Shown in pieces: positions 1 to 9,645 of a stretch of 64,000 nt of DNA. Positions within the stretch are counted from its first letter, which is position 1; each line of letters starts with the position of its first letter. Where the stretch lies: the NCBI RefSeq assembly GCF_029873635.1, contig NC_080422.1:6355764-6419763 (forward strand). The letters run 5' to 3'. The notes beneath the pieces are model-generated. The model was not told where the DNA came from. It worked only from the letters and a program-made list of their open reading frames with translations, and did no database searches. Origin of the DNA: Malania oleifera. Lineage: Eukaryota; Streptophyta; Magnoliopsida; Santalales; Ximeniaceae. The translations under genes and the position numbers were made by a program.

Positions 1-913
1 AGAAAATGCTATCAATCCATTTATATTAAACGCTATATTATTATGTATTATATGTTATCAGAATCCAAATGTTAGTTTAGTTCAGTTTAGGAGCACAGTA
101 CCGTAACTTATAGAACAGATATCTATGATCAGATTGGTGCTAACCACTTCACGAAAGGGTGGAAGATGGATAGTCGATGTGGCTTTCAGTGTAGAGTGTA
201 GACGTCCACCTGGCAATCCAGACCAGGGTGTGGCGGGCCCATCATACTTACAGACATTTTTGACTTGGCAATGGTCGGCCAACCATTGTCGGGTCCCGCC
301 TTTGGGCTGCACAACCCGTCATGATGGGTAATATATGACATCAGCTAACTATTCATCCTGAGTATGTTTTTAGTATTATTAGTTATACTAAACAGTTATG
401 ATTAGTATGATGTATTAGAAATATGAAAGTATATGCTTTTTCAGTTATTAAATGATAATGTTTTCTGGTATGAAGATTGTATTGTATATCTATATTATCA
501 TTAAGTATTCATGTTGCCACACAACTGTATTTAGTTTATTTTCCCTTACTGAGAAGTGTCTCACCCCCGAACATTAAATGATTTTCAGGAAACCTAGAGA
601 GACCGACAGGTTAAGGCTGCCGCTGAGTGAGTTGAGCTTCCCTGCTAGAAGAGTAAGTTTTGATATAAAATCAGGAGGTTTTTGTGTAAGATCCTAGGTT
701 TATTTTGGCGTTTTTGGAGATTGTATATAAACACAGTATTATGGGATTATAGTAGACTATAGTATTATATAATTATTGGTTGATGAATGTGATTTACATT
801 TACTGCTGCTTAGGTTCCGCTGTGTATAACAGGTGTCCCCGCTACCCACGGGTTTGAGTTGACTACTTTATTTATTATGTTTTATTGTATGTTAAATTAA
901 GCAGGACGTTACA
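1..913 (+). mobile_element. Gypsy LTR, 3' portion cut by the window edge
   Basis: This is the downstream part of a long Gypsy LTR in plus orientation. It shares ordered landmarks with the LTRs of element F: the CATGTTGCCACAC box, the CTTACTGAGAAGTGTCTCACC box near 546, the CTGCTTAGGT box and the terminal GACGTTACA at 905-913. Sequence belonging to Copia remnant A starts directly after 913, so the LTR was inserted into that Copia's gag. Its left end and its target-site copy lie outside the window, so solo LTR versus full element cannot be decided. It is non-coding. Confidence 0.75.
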
Positions 914-2310
914 CAGGAGCAGAGGCAGAAGTAGAGGATGGTCACAAACAAGTGATGAAAAAATTTAACAAGGTAAATGTGTTTGTTTTTATTGTGGCAT
1001 TGCAGGACATGTTAAAAGGAATTGCCGCAAATTTCCAAGAGATCAAGGTCAAAGCAGTAGCCAACCGAAGAAGGAAGGGGGTGAATCTCTAGTCACCCAT
1101 ACGGGGGATGTATCACTTCTCTCAGCTGATGAAGAGACTTGCCTTCACATAGCAAGGTAAGATATTGAGTAGATGGCAGACACATCAGCTCCATACCACG
1201 CCACTCCCCACGGTAATTTCTTCGCTTCATGCAAAATGGGAGGCTTTGGTACTGTGAGGATGATAAATACTAGTTTTTTGGAGATCGTGGGTATTGGAGA
1301 TATTCAAATCAAGACAAATTTTTGCTGCACAATGACTCTAAAGGATGTTTGGCACGTCCCTGACCTTCATCTCAATCTTATTTTCAGAATAGCCCTTGAT
1401 CAACAGGGCTACAACAACCATTTCGGGAATGGTAATTGGAAGTTATAAAAGGGAGTCATGGTTGTCGCTCAGGGACACTTTTGCGGTACCCTGTACAAGA
1501 CCCATGTGAAAGTGATGACAGACAACCTCAATGCAAATGAAGACGGGACTTCATTAAATCTGTGGCACAAGAGACTCGAACACATGTGAGAGAAAGAATT
1601 GTTCACATTGGCAAGGAAGGCACTCATCAATGTGTCTAAAGGTACACTATTAAACCCTTGTGATTATTTTTTATTTGGGAAACGACATAGAGTCTCGTTT
1701 AATTCCTCTACAAAGAGAAGATTAGAGTTGTTAAGTTTAGTACATTATGATGTTTGTGGTCTCATGGAAGTAGAAACTTTAGGTGGTAACAAATATTTTT
1801 TAACATTTATTGATGATGCTTAACGAAAGGTGTGGGTATATTTTTTGAAATCAAAAGACCAGATATTTAACAACTTCAAGATGTTTCATGCCATGGTGGA
1901 AAGAGAAACAGGAAAGAAGTTGAAGTGTCTTTGATCAGACAATGGAGGCGAGTACATTCCCAGAGAGTTCAAAGCATACTGTGTTGTTCGCGGTATCTGA
2001 CATAAGAAAACGGTTCCACGAACCCCACAACAAAATGGTGTAGTCGAGAGAATGAATCGAACCATCATAGAAAGAGTCAGAATCATGCTTAGTTTAGCTA
2101 AATTGCCTAAGTTATTCTGGGGTGAAGCAGTCCGTGCCGCCTACTACCTCATTAACAGATCACCTTCTATTCTATTGCAGTTTGAAATTCCAGAGAGAGT
2201 GTGGTTTGGCAAGGAACCTTCCTACTATCATCTAAGAGTGTTTGGGTGCAAAGCATTTGCACATGTATCAAAGGAGCAAAGACAGAAACTTGATATGAAG
2301 TCAACTCCAT
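914..2310 (+). mobile_element. Copia remnant A (gag end, protease, integrase)
   Basis: Fossil Copia sequence of the same family as element B; it matches B segment by segment. Parts in order are the gag tail with a CX2CX4HX4C zinc knuckle (about 975-1040), the protease region (about 1170-1380), the GAG-pre-integrase region and the integrase (about 1590-2310). It is clearly broken, with several interruptions, and lacks reverse transcriptase and a 3' LTR. On the left it is cut by the Gypsy LTR and on the right it stops against the CACTA tail. No product is expected. Confidence 0.85.
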
Positions 2311-2474
2311 TTCGGTTATAATCCGTCACTAATACTTTATTATTTGTGACGGTTTCAAAATTCGTCACTAATAATTAGTAGTAACGATAGATATAACAAC
2401 TAATATTAGTGACGAATTTATAAGTATAAGTGACGGTTTTGATCATTCACTAATAAACTTATTTTTTGTAGTGT
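2311..2474. mobile_element. CACTA-type DNA transposon end (remnant or MITE)
   Basis: The segment ends in TTTTTTGTAGTG, the expected 3' terminal inverted repeat of plant CACTA (En/Spm) elements. It is packed with subterminal repeats in both orientations (GTGACGGTTT, CGTCACTAAT, TTAGTGACGA), as this superfamily shows. Only one terminus is visible. The left side joins Copia A sequence abruptly without a CACTACAA end, so this is a truncated element or a damaged MITE. There is no coding capacity. Confidence 0.7.
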
Positions 2475-2905
2475 CTAGAATCTACTCCCTAGATTCGTAG
2501 AGGTTTGTCCCCTGATCCTCTTGGTATCCTCCGATCGTCGAAATGGTCGACAAACGGCGAAGGATGGAAGAGAGAGAGAGTGTGGGTGTGGGTTCTATAG
2601 AGAGAGAGAGAGATTTAGATTTCTTAATGAAAAAGCAAATAAAAATCTTATTTATAGCCCCTTGACCCGATCAAATTCGTTGACGAAATGACGCCTTCGT
2701 CGACGAACCACACAAGACCGTTCGTCAACGAAGGAAGGACCTCATCGACGAACCCTAAGCCTGATATTTTCCGGACATTTTGGATCTCTTCGTCGACGAG
2801 ATTCTGAATTTCGGCGACGAAGCACAGAAGAGCCTTCGTCGACAAAGCCTGCTGTTCCTTGTTGAAAATTTCCTTTCTTTCTTATTTAATTTTCGGGTTC
2901 GAATT
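2475..2905 (-). mobile_element. Gypsy LTR fragment with TATA box and GTCGAC palindromes
   Basis: Read on the minus strand this has the promoter layout of the other Gypsy LTRs in the window: palindromic TCGTCGACGA-type units at about 2675-2850, then the TATA box GGGCTATAAATAAG (about 2648-2661), then a CT-rich leader (GA-rich on plus, about 2565-2620). The part beyond 2850 resembles the outer end of the solo LTR at 17184-19488 (shared GCTGTTCCTT and AATTTTCGG). Both true LTR ends are missing, so it is a fossil piece. Confidence 0.65.
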
Positions 2906-3204
2906 TATACAATTACAATATGATATGGATTTAACCTTATACAAAATATCTTGCTCTATTTCTTTTATATCTCTCATATTTCTTTCTTTCTTTTCTTCCT
3001 TTTCTAGTTTTCTTTTCTTACTACATTTGCCATGTGAGAGGAGGTATTTATAACTTTCATAAGTTAATTAATGCGGAGTGAGTACAAATATATGGGATTG
3101 ACTCATATAAAGGTACAATTGGTGCAGATGTAAGAGACAAGTTCATAGAAACATTAATTAGTGCAAAATATATGACATATTCCTGGGGAGCCCATTCATA
3201 ACAT
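2906..3204. other. Short spacer downstream of UGT copy 1
   Basis: AT-rich sequence between the LTR fragment and the stop codon of UGT copy 1, which reads leftwards. It presumably contains the 3' UTR and polyadenylation site, but no signal stands out enough to place them. The first part is pyrimidine-rich (about 2930-3035). Confidence 0.4.
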
Positions 3205-4638
3205 TCACGTAATTATTCGATTTTTCCACATCCGTGCTACCTCATCAAGTGCCTTTATGGAGGACCCATCTCTGCTCAAAGCCAATTGGGCAGCATCCTT
3301 GAGTTCCCCCATCTTTTTCCTCAGCACCCGCCCTTCTTCCCCTTCAATTATCCCCCTCACACACTTCGCGATATCCCCCCGCCGCACCACCCCTTGCTCG
3401 TCGGCTTCCATCATCGCCGCCGCCCCCAATTCCAGCAGCATGGCGGCGTTCATCCTCTGCTCCGCGTAGAGCGGCCACGCCACCATCGGCACCCCGTGCA
3501 CTATGCTCTCCAGGGTCGAGTTCCACCCGCAGTGGCTCAAGAACCCGCCCGTCGACCCGTGGGCCAGGACCCGAACCTGCGGAGCCCACGACGGCACCAC
3601 CAGGCCCACTTTCTGAGTCCTGGCCAATAACCCCTCCGGCAAGAAATCCGACGGGTCCTCCTCGTTTTGGGCACCGAAGTAAGTGGCGTTCACGGCCTTC
3701 TCGTGTGGGCTTCTCACGACCCAAATGAATCTCTGTCTACTCATTTCCAAGCCCATTGCCAGCTCGTTGAGCTGCTCCGGAGACAGGGTCCCACCGCTTC
3801 CGAAGGAGACAAATAGCACTGAGCCATGTGGCTGTTCATCCAGCCACCTCAGACACCCAAGCCCGTCCCCGAAACCCGATTCAATTGCCGATCCGGATTG
3901 TGTAAGCGGTCCAATCGGGTAAATCGGCGGTCGGCCTCGTGCCTCTTCTTTTAACGCCTTAAAAGCGCCCGATTCTAGGTCTAAAAAGCTGTTGACTATT
4001 ATCCCATCAGCACGGGCGTATCTTTTGGCATGGTGCAGAACCCACCTATAGGCCTCGTCCTTCCTATCTTGAACCGGGTCGAATAAGTCCCTCCAGTGAA
4101 CCGGTATGCATCCGGGTAATTGAATCAAGTCGGGAAGGTCTCTGAACTCGCAGGAGCAGGTGGCGTCGAGCTCGGGCAGGTGGAAGAAGAACGACAAAGC
4201 CATGGCGGTCGAAGGGAAGAAAATGTAAGATAGAACACTAAATTCCTTGGCTACGTCGAAGACGTCCGTACCAAGGAGGTCTGTGACGAGGCCCACAAGC
4301 CGAGTCGCCCGACTTAGGGACTTGACCGTGTCGCGAATGCCAGAGAGGGAGCGAGTCAAGCTGAGTGAGATTCGCGTTTCGATTTTGACGTCGGGAGGAA
4401 GGTCGTCGAAGTTGACCGGAGAAAGGAAATGGGAGGTGATGGCGTCGGGTAAGGATCGGAGAAGCGATTTTTGGGCTGTCATGGGGGAGCCGTCACTGAG
4501 GATGATGAGCGTGGCGGTGAAGCGGTAGCGGAGAACGAGCTGGTTGGCGAACTCGGCGAGCGGGATGATGTGACCCATCCCGGGCGTGGGTATCATGGCC
4601 AAGTGAGGAGTCGGGTCATTGGGGTGGGTATATTCCAT
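3205..4638 (-). CDS. UDP-glycosyltransferase, UGT72-like (copy 1)
   Basis: Intronless 477-residue family 1 plant glycosyltransferase, expected to be cytosolic and to move glucose from UDP-glucose onto a phenolic hydroxyl. The PSPG box, which binds the sugar donor, occupies residues 351-394, from W351 through H369, W372-N373-S374 and E377 to E393-Q394. The N-terminal acceptor half has the catalytic histidine in PGMGH (H23) and its partner aspartate in LVTD (D120). Length and motifs are normal and nothing is missing. There is no signal peptide or membrane segment. The frame stays open 32 codons upstream, but Met at 4638 is chosen because it aligns exactly with the start of copy 2 and gives the standard N-terminus. 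The similarity pattern suggests the UGT72 (arbutin synthase/hydroquinone glucosyltransferase) group, so lignin precursors, simple phenols or xenobiotic phenols are likely acceptors; the actual acceptor cannot be read from sequence. It is about 79% identical to copy 2. The gene is G+C rich against AT-rich flanks. Confidence 0.95.
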   Translation of the reverse strand: MEYTHPNDPTPHLAMIPTPGMGHIIPLAEFANQLVLRYRFTATLIILSDGSPMTAQKSLLRSLPDAITSHFLSPVNFDDLPPDVKIETRISLSLTRSLSGIRDTVKSLSRATRLVGLVTDLLGTDVFDVAKEFSVLSYIFFPSTAMALSFFFHLPELDATCSCEFRDLPDLIQLPGCIPVHWRDLFDPVQDRKDEAYRWVLHHAKRYARADGIIVNSFLDLESGAFKALKEEARGRPPIYPIGPLTQSGSAIESGFGDGLGCLRWLDEQPHGSVLFVSFGSGGTLSPEQLNELAMGLEMSRQRFIWVVRSPHEKAVNATYFGAQNEEDPSDFLPEGLLARTQKVGLVVPSWAPQVRVLAHGSTGGFLSHCGWNSTLESIVHGVPMVAWPLYAEQRMNAAMLLELGAAAMMEADEQGVVRRGDIAKCVRGIIEGEEGRVLRKKMGELKDAAQLALSRDGSSIKALDEVARMWKNRIIT

Positions 4639-4719
4639 GATGGGTTGAGTCGGGAAGAGTTTGTGTGAAGAGTTTAAGTAGGAGGGTGAGAGGGATATTT
4701 GTGAAAATGGCACTCCATG

Positions 4720-4750
4720 TTTTTCACACTTCACATTTTATTTGTGGTAG
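4720..4750 (-). promoter_or_regulatory. Conserved promoter block of UGT copy 1
   Basis: A 31-bp stretch containing TTTTTCACACTTCACATT (plus-strand reading) is repeated at 43360-43390 upstream of UGT copy 2 with a single mismatch. It starts 82 bp upstream of the start codon here and 87 bp upstream in copy 2. The bases between block and start codon have diverged much more. This suggests selection on a core-promoter or transcription-start element. Alternatively it is chance survival from the duplication. Confidence 0.55.
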
Positions 4751-5780
4751 CAGATTATTTTATTTTTATTTAAAAAAATAATATGAATTTCATTCATATA
4801 ATTTTGGCAAAAGTTCAGTTAGGAGGGTGGTCCAATCTCTACATTTATTTTTATTTGTTGTAACAACCCAATCTTATTTTTGGGATTTTATAAATAAAAT
4901 TATGAATATAATTTTATTATTGCAATCAAGGAGTCTGTATATTCTGTCTTTTTTCAAATTTGTAAAAACTGTTTTCTAAAGATTATAAAATGCACTCTTA
5001 TTGTTTTTCTTATGTTTAAATATTTGTATCTGGAAATTAGAAAATAGTAAAAAATGTGAATTATCATTTTCTAATTTCCATGTACAAATATTTGAAAAAA
5101 GAAAAACACCTTGTCAATTTTTGTAATTTAAAAATAAAATAAAATTGATATCCTAAATAACTCTCCACGTATCGGGGTGTATGGAAATTATTAAAAGAAA
5201 GTCAAATAAAAGAAATATATTTCAAACGAAGGAGAAGAGAAATTCTCCATATTAAAAAAATTGGCAAAATTATAAATTCCCCATATATATGCCAATGGTA
5301 GTAAAAAAATTGTAACTTTATTTTTTTGCGAATTCTATCTCCAAGGTTCGTAACAAGTATATTAATTAACATGTGACGTATTAATTTAAGTTTGAGCGTA
5401 AATTGGTTATTTAATATAATATCAGAGCCTCTTCAGTAATTTCTTTATGTTAAAATTATAATTTCACAAAAAAGGTAAGGTTGTGTTTGTTTGACTCTTG
5501 AAAGCCAATAAGTTTTAGGGGCGAGATCATGTTTGAGATAAGATATCATGTTCGGGACTTGACGGACTTTTATTTTTTGAAGTCAAATAACTTTATCAAT
5601 TGATTTTTGACTTTCAAATAAATAAACTTTTTTTAAAAAGTTGGTTAGAAACAATGAATGAAGGCTATTCAATTTTGATTAGACTTACCAACTCAAAGAA
5701 ATTATTTATTAGATTGCACATGACGATATTATGCATAACTTAATTATAATTTTTAGTTCTCATCTGCATTTTCCATTATT
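4751..5780. other. Upstream flank of UGT copy 1, duplicated beside copy 2
   Basis: AT-rich non-coding DNA with scattered but ordered matches to 43391-44420. Examples are TTATTTTTGGGATTTT at about 4873 and again at about 43550, and ATAATTTTTAGTTCTC-type sequence at about 5745 and 44400. The duplicated segment therefore carried roughly 1 kb of promoter-side DNA along with the gene. No gene was found in it. Confidence 0.55.
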
Positions 5781-6440
5781 CACAATGTCTAACTTGTCTG
5801 AGTGGCTTGAACACAATCAAGTATGGGAAAAAGATAGATTCTCTAAGGTTGAAATCTTTTGGCGTATGTAATGGAATGTCAATGTGAATATTTCCTTTGA
5901 TTCTTCAAACTGTATGTCAAGCTTCACTTCAAAGATTGTTTAAAAAAGTATTTAATAGATTTTATGTCAACACTTGGTATAGCAAATTATAAAATCCCAT
6001 TATATAACCTAGAGATATTACTAACCATTTCTTATGAATAAATGAATTGTAAAGTAAATATAGACACTCCATTTTGTCAGGGCTCTATATAGCAAAAATG
6101 GACCATTCACTTTAACTTATATTCATTTTGTATAGTTTCAAATGGAAATAAAAAAAAATGAATACATGGAAAATAAAAAAAATTTGAATACATGGGAAAT
6201 AAGAAAAAAAATAGAAAAAATGAAAGGAAAAATCTAGTGGGCCAGCACCTTCATGTTTGCACCTGCATACACACAAGAAAGTTTCAGTTAATAAATCAGA
6301 ATAAAATCAACTGATTAGTTTTGAATTTGTTGTAAAAATAATGCCTCTTCCAACAATGCACAACAAAATAAACATTGTAAAAAATCAAATAATACTATAT
6401 GCAACAATCTCAATTGTGAAATATAGAATTATTCCACAAC
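5781..6440. other. AT-rich spacer, nothing recognised
   Basis: Long A/T runs and no reading frame of note. A poly-A-rich patch lies at about 6145-6235. I see no gene, repeat boundary or regulatory site that can be supported. Confidence 0.5.
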
Positions 6441-6850
6441 CATAGTAATATAAAAAAAGTAAAGATAAGAGCAACGACACCAAGAATTACGAGGTTCGGC
6501 AAAGCCTACATCCACGGGAGCAATCAGTAATAGATTTTACTACGAAAATCAAAGATACACACTCAATCATCTTCTTCCCTTCTCTCACCCCTCTCTTACT
6601 CTCTTATATGTCAAAATATGTGCAGAAGAACATATATAACAAGCCCTCGGAGGCTTCCCTCCAAATCCCCAACCGTCACACCGTTTACATTCAAAATTCA
6701 AATATTTTCTCGCAGCCCAGCGATCACTCATCAACGAGAACAGGGCACTCGTCGATGAGCCAGAGAAGGCCACTCGTCAACTAGTGAATCCACTCGTCGA
6801 CAAGTCTTTGCTGTTGCCCTGCACCAATAACACATCCATATGTTTTTTTC
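6441..6850 (-). mobile_element. Copia-type LTR remnant with GTCGAC palindromes
   Basis: The stretch ACGAGGTTCGGCAAAGCC...CATCCACGG (6490-6518) is the hallmark also seen in the LTRs of Copia C (about 20210-20240 and 36725-36752). On the minus strand four palindrome-like units (CTCGTCGACAAG, CTCATCAACGAG, CTCGTCGATGAG and a decayed copy) lie at about 6727-6812. They are upstream of a TATA-like TTATATATG (about 6630) and a purine-rich leader. No partner LTR was found nearby, so this is probably a solo or truncated LTR. The ends are approximate. Confidence 0.6.
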
Positions 6851-7372
6851 TCTTTGTTTATAAACTCCAAGTATAAGAGCCACACCATAAACAACAGAAT
6901 TTGATGGACTAATTCAAACTAATTGATCAATTAGACTTTATATTTCATTGATCCATTAAGTTTGATTTGTACAATAAAATTTAATTGGAAATGCTTCTCT
7001 TGGTTTACAAATAGAGATTTTCAAAAAAGTGAAGGGGAAGCAAATTAGAGAAAGAACAATTGGAGAAGAAAATTGACAGAGAGAATTGGGGAAGAAAAGA
7101 TTTAAGGGGAGGAGAAAATTAAGGGAGAGAATTGGAGACAAAAGAGTCAAGGAAAAAAAATTGTGAGAAAAGATGAAAATTTTGAGAAAGAATTATGAGA
7201 GAAAGGGAGAAAATTTTTGGAGAAAAGTGTTGAATACTGAAAAGTAAGGAGGAAAAACCCAAGAGATTAAGAGGTTATGAGAAGGTGAGAAGCTGGAAAG
7301 TGGCACGTTGAGAGCTTGGTGAGCTTTGGATTTTAGAAGTGAATGTGAGAGAAAGGATATTATTGCAGAGAG
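6851..7372. other. Purine-rich spacer left of Copia B
   Basis: Strongly A/G-rich on the plus strand (about 7020-7360), with many GAGAAA and GGGAGA words. No reading frame or element end was recognised. The last five bases (7368-7372, GAGAG) resemble the GAGAT that follows Copia B at 38651, giving an imperfect target-site duplication. Confidence 0.45.
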
Positions 7373-7786
7373 TGATAGGTCCATACCCTAATTAAAGCAG
7401 GAATTAAGGTAGAAATTATTTAGGTGGCAGTTGAATTTCCATTACTCACCTGCGGGTGGTTCTCCACAAAATCAGGAGAAAAATTCAAATGTGATTGTGA
7501 CAGTTTTTCTTGAGTGTTTAATCCTCTTCTTTGTATAAATAGGTGTGTGTTGTGAATGTAAAGATCATAAGAAAATAACAGAGTTGAGGGAAGTGAGGCA
7601 GAGAAAGATGTGAGAGTTGAGAGAGTTTTGAGTGAGAATTTTATCTTTTCATCCTCCTCTATATTTTTCAGAAAAAACATACTTAGCTATCTCTTTCATG
7701 GACGTAGGCCGATATTAGCCGAACCACGTATATCTCGGTGTCCTTTGTGTGTGTTTTCATCTCTGTTTTGTTTAGGTTTCCCAACA
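7373..7786 (+). repeat. 5' LTR of Copia B
   Basis: A 414-bp LTR starting TGATAGGTCC and ending CCCAACA, matched by the 3' LTR. It has a clear TATA box, TGTATAAATAGG (about 7534-7545), in the plus orientation, so transcription would run into gag. A short imperfect inverted repeat around CACCTGCGGGTG lies about 80 bp upstream of the TATA box. Confidence 0.9.
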
Positions 7787-7788
7787 AG

Positions 7789-7804
7789 TGGTATCAAAGC
7801 CAGG
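7789..7804 (+). other. Primer-binding site of Copia B
   Basis: TGGTATCAAAGCCAGG lies two bases after the 5' LTR. It complements the 3' end of plant initiator methionine tRNA apart from small differences, as is usual in Copia elements. Confidence 0.85.
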
Positions 7805-8019
7805 TTAGAAGGTGTTCGACAAGTTTTTCCGTAACCTCGATTCGGTCATATCATCGTGGAGTTCATGATGATACAGTCACAATGGTGAAAACGATGTTAA
7901 AAATGGACTCTGAACAAAGTCACACCGGTCCCTTAAAAATTCAAAATCATCCTCTATTTTTGAGAATTGTTCTACTGCAATTTCAAATTTGCAGGTGGCT
8001 GGAGATTGAAGAAGGAGCC

Positions 8020-8182
8020 ACATCACCACCAAGGCCCAGTGCCATGTCATCACTGGGTCCAATGCCATATCATCACTAGACCCTACTACCACGTCATCAC
8101 TAGGCCTACTGCCATGGCATCGCATGTCCCACTACCACGTCATCGCACGACCCACTGCCACGTCATCAGCGCCACCTCAGCA
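8020..8182 (+). repeat. Minisatellite in the leader of Copia B
   Basis: About six imperfect tandem units of 23-24 bp, each around CACTGCCACGTCATCA, lie between the primer site and gag. They are non-coding and sit in the untranslated leader. Confidence 0.8.
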
Positions 8183-8421
8183 AACAATGTCATAATGGCC
8201 AAAGAATATTTTGTCAGTTAGGGAATATTCCGTTACTGAGTTAACTCACTTTAGAACGAGTTTTTGGGCTGAGTCAGCCTATTTCAGGTCAGTTTTTGAT
8301 AGGTCAGACTTTTTCTAAGGTTTTTGGGTCATTTCGGACATAATCGTGCAGTCGATTTTGTGTGATTCCACTCCAATTATATTGTTTAAGCAAGTAAGAA
8401 CCAAAAACTCAAATCCATTCT

Positions 8422-9645
8422 ATGGAGGTTTCAGGATCTGGAGCAATAGTTAAATTAACGGCATCAAATTATACTTTATGGAGTCCGAGGATGGAGGATT
8501 TCTTGAATTGTAAGGATCTGGCAGATTCATTGGAAAATGAATGTAAGAGACCCGAATCAATTTCTGTAGAAAATTGGAATAAAATGAATAGGAAAACTGT
8601 TGGTTTTATTAGACAATGGATAGACCATAGTGTATTCCATTATGTGTCCCAGGAGATCGAAGCCTATAACCTCTGGAAAGAGTTGGAGGATATGTATCAG
8701 GCTAAGACGGCTAGAAATAAAGGCCTCTTTATGAGACGATTAACAAGCATGAAACTGAAAAGCGAAACCTCTATAGTTGAGCACACCAGTGAGTTTCAAA
8801 ACCTGGTGAACCAGCTCGTCAACGTAGAGTTGAAGCTTGATGATGAAGTTGAAGCCTTATTATTGCTTAGTTCTCTGCTATATAATTGGGAGATGTTGAT
8901 AGTATCCCAAGGAAATTCAGCTCTTGGAGGAAAACTTACCTTGTTATTGGTCAAGAATGCTTTACTCAGTGAAGAAGCCAGACCAAAGGAAGCAGACATG
9001 GATCAAATAGATGCCCTTGTCACCAAAAATAGAGGAAGACCTCAAGCAAAAGCGAGAGGTAGGAGTACATGCAAGAGCAGAGGCAGAAGTAGAGGATGGT
9101 CTCAGACAAGTGATGAGAAAAATTAACGAGGTAAATATGTTTGTTTTTATTGTGGCATTGTAGGACTTGTTAAAAGGAATTGCCGCAAATTTCCAAGAAA
9201 TCAAGGTCAAAGCAGCAACCAGCCGAAGAAGGAAGGGGGTGAATCTCTAGTCACCCATATGGGGGATGTATCACTTCTCTCAGCAGATGAAAAGACTTGC
9301 CTTCATGTAGCAAGGTAAGATATTGAGTAGATGGCAGAAAAATCAGCTTCATACCATGCCACTCCCCACGGTAATTTCTTCGCTTCATACAAAATAGGAG
9401 GCTTTGGTATTGTAAGGATGAGAAATACAAGTTTTTTAGAGATCGTTGGAGATATTCAAATCAAGACAAATTTTTGCTGCACAATGACTCTAAAGGATGT
9501 TCGGCATGTCCCTGACCTTCATCTCAATCTTATTTCTGGAACAACCCTATATCAAAAAAGCTACGACAACCATTTTGGGAATGGTAATTGGATGTTAGAA
9601 AAAGGAGTCATGGTTGTCGCTTGGGGACACTTCTGCGGTACCTTG
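8422..9645 (+). mobile_element. Copia B: gag and protease region
   Basis: The gag region opens with a Met that precedes the GAIVKLTASNYTLW stretch typical of Copia gag (UBN2-type capsid domain) and runs for about 700 bp. It ends in a basic Arg/Gly-rich tail. A CCHC zinc knuckle follows (about 9138-9185), then the protease-like region (about 9330-9640). The segment is degraded and ends where the solo LTR at 9646 was inserted. No functional product is expected. Confidence 0.85.

Noticed and set aside
3257-4668. Several open frames on the plus strand opposite UGT copy 1, and again opposite copy 2 (41849-43297)
   Set aside because: They are antisense shadows of a G+C-rich conserved gene, rich in Pro/Arg/His, with no domain of their own.
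4639-4734. N-terminal extension of 32 residues on UGT copy 1
   Set aside because: It is not conserved in copy 2, and the family start is the Met before the HLAMIPTPGMGH segment.
7789-7804. tRNA-Met-like sequences next to LTRs
   Set aside because: Only the 12-16 bases complementary to the tRNA 3' end are present, so these are primer sites, not tRNA genes.
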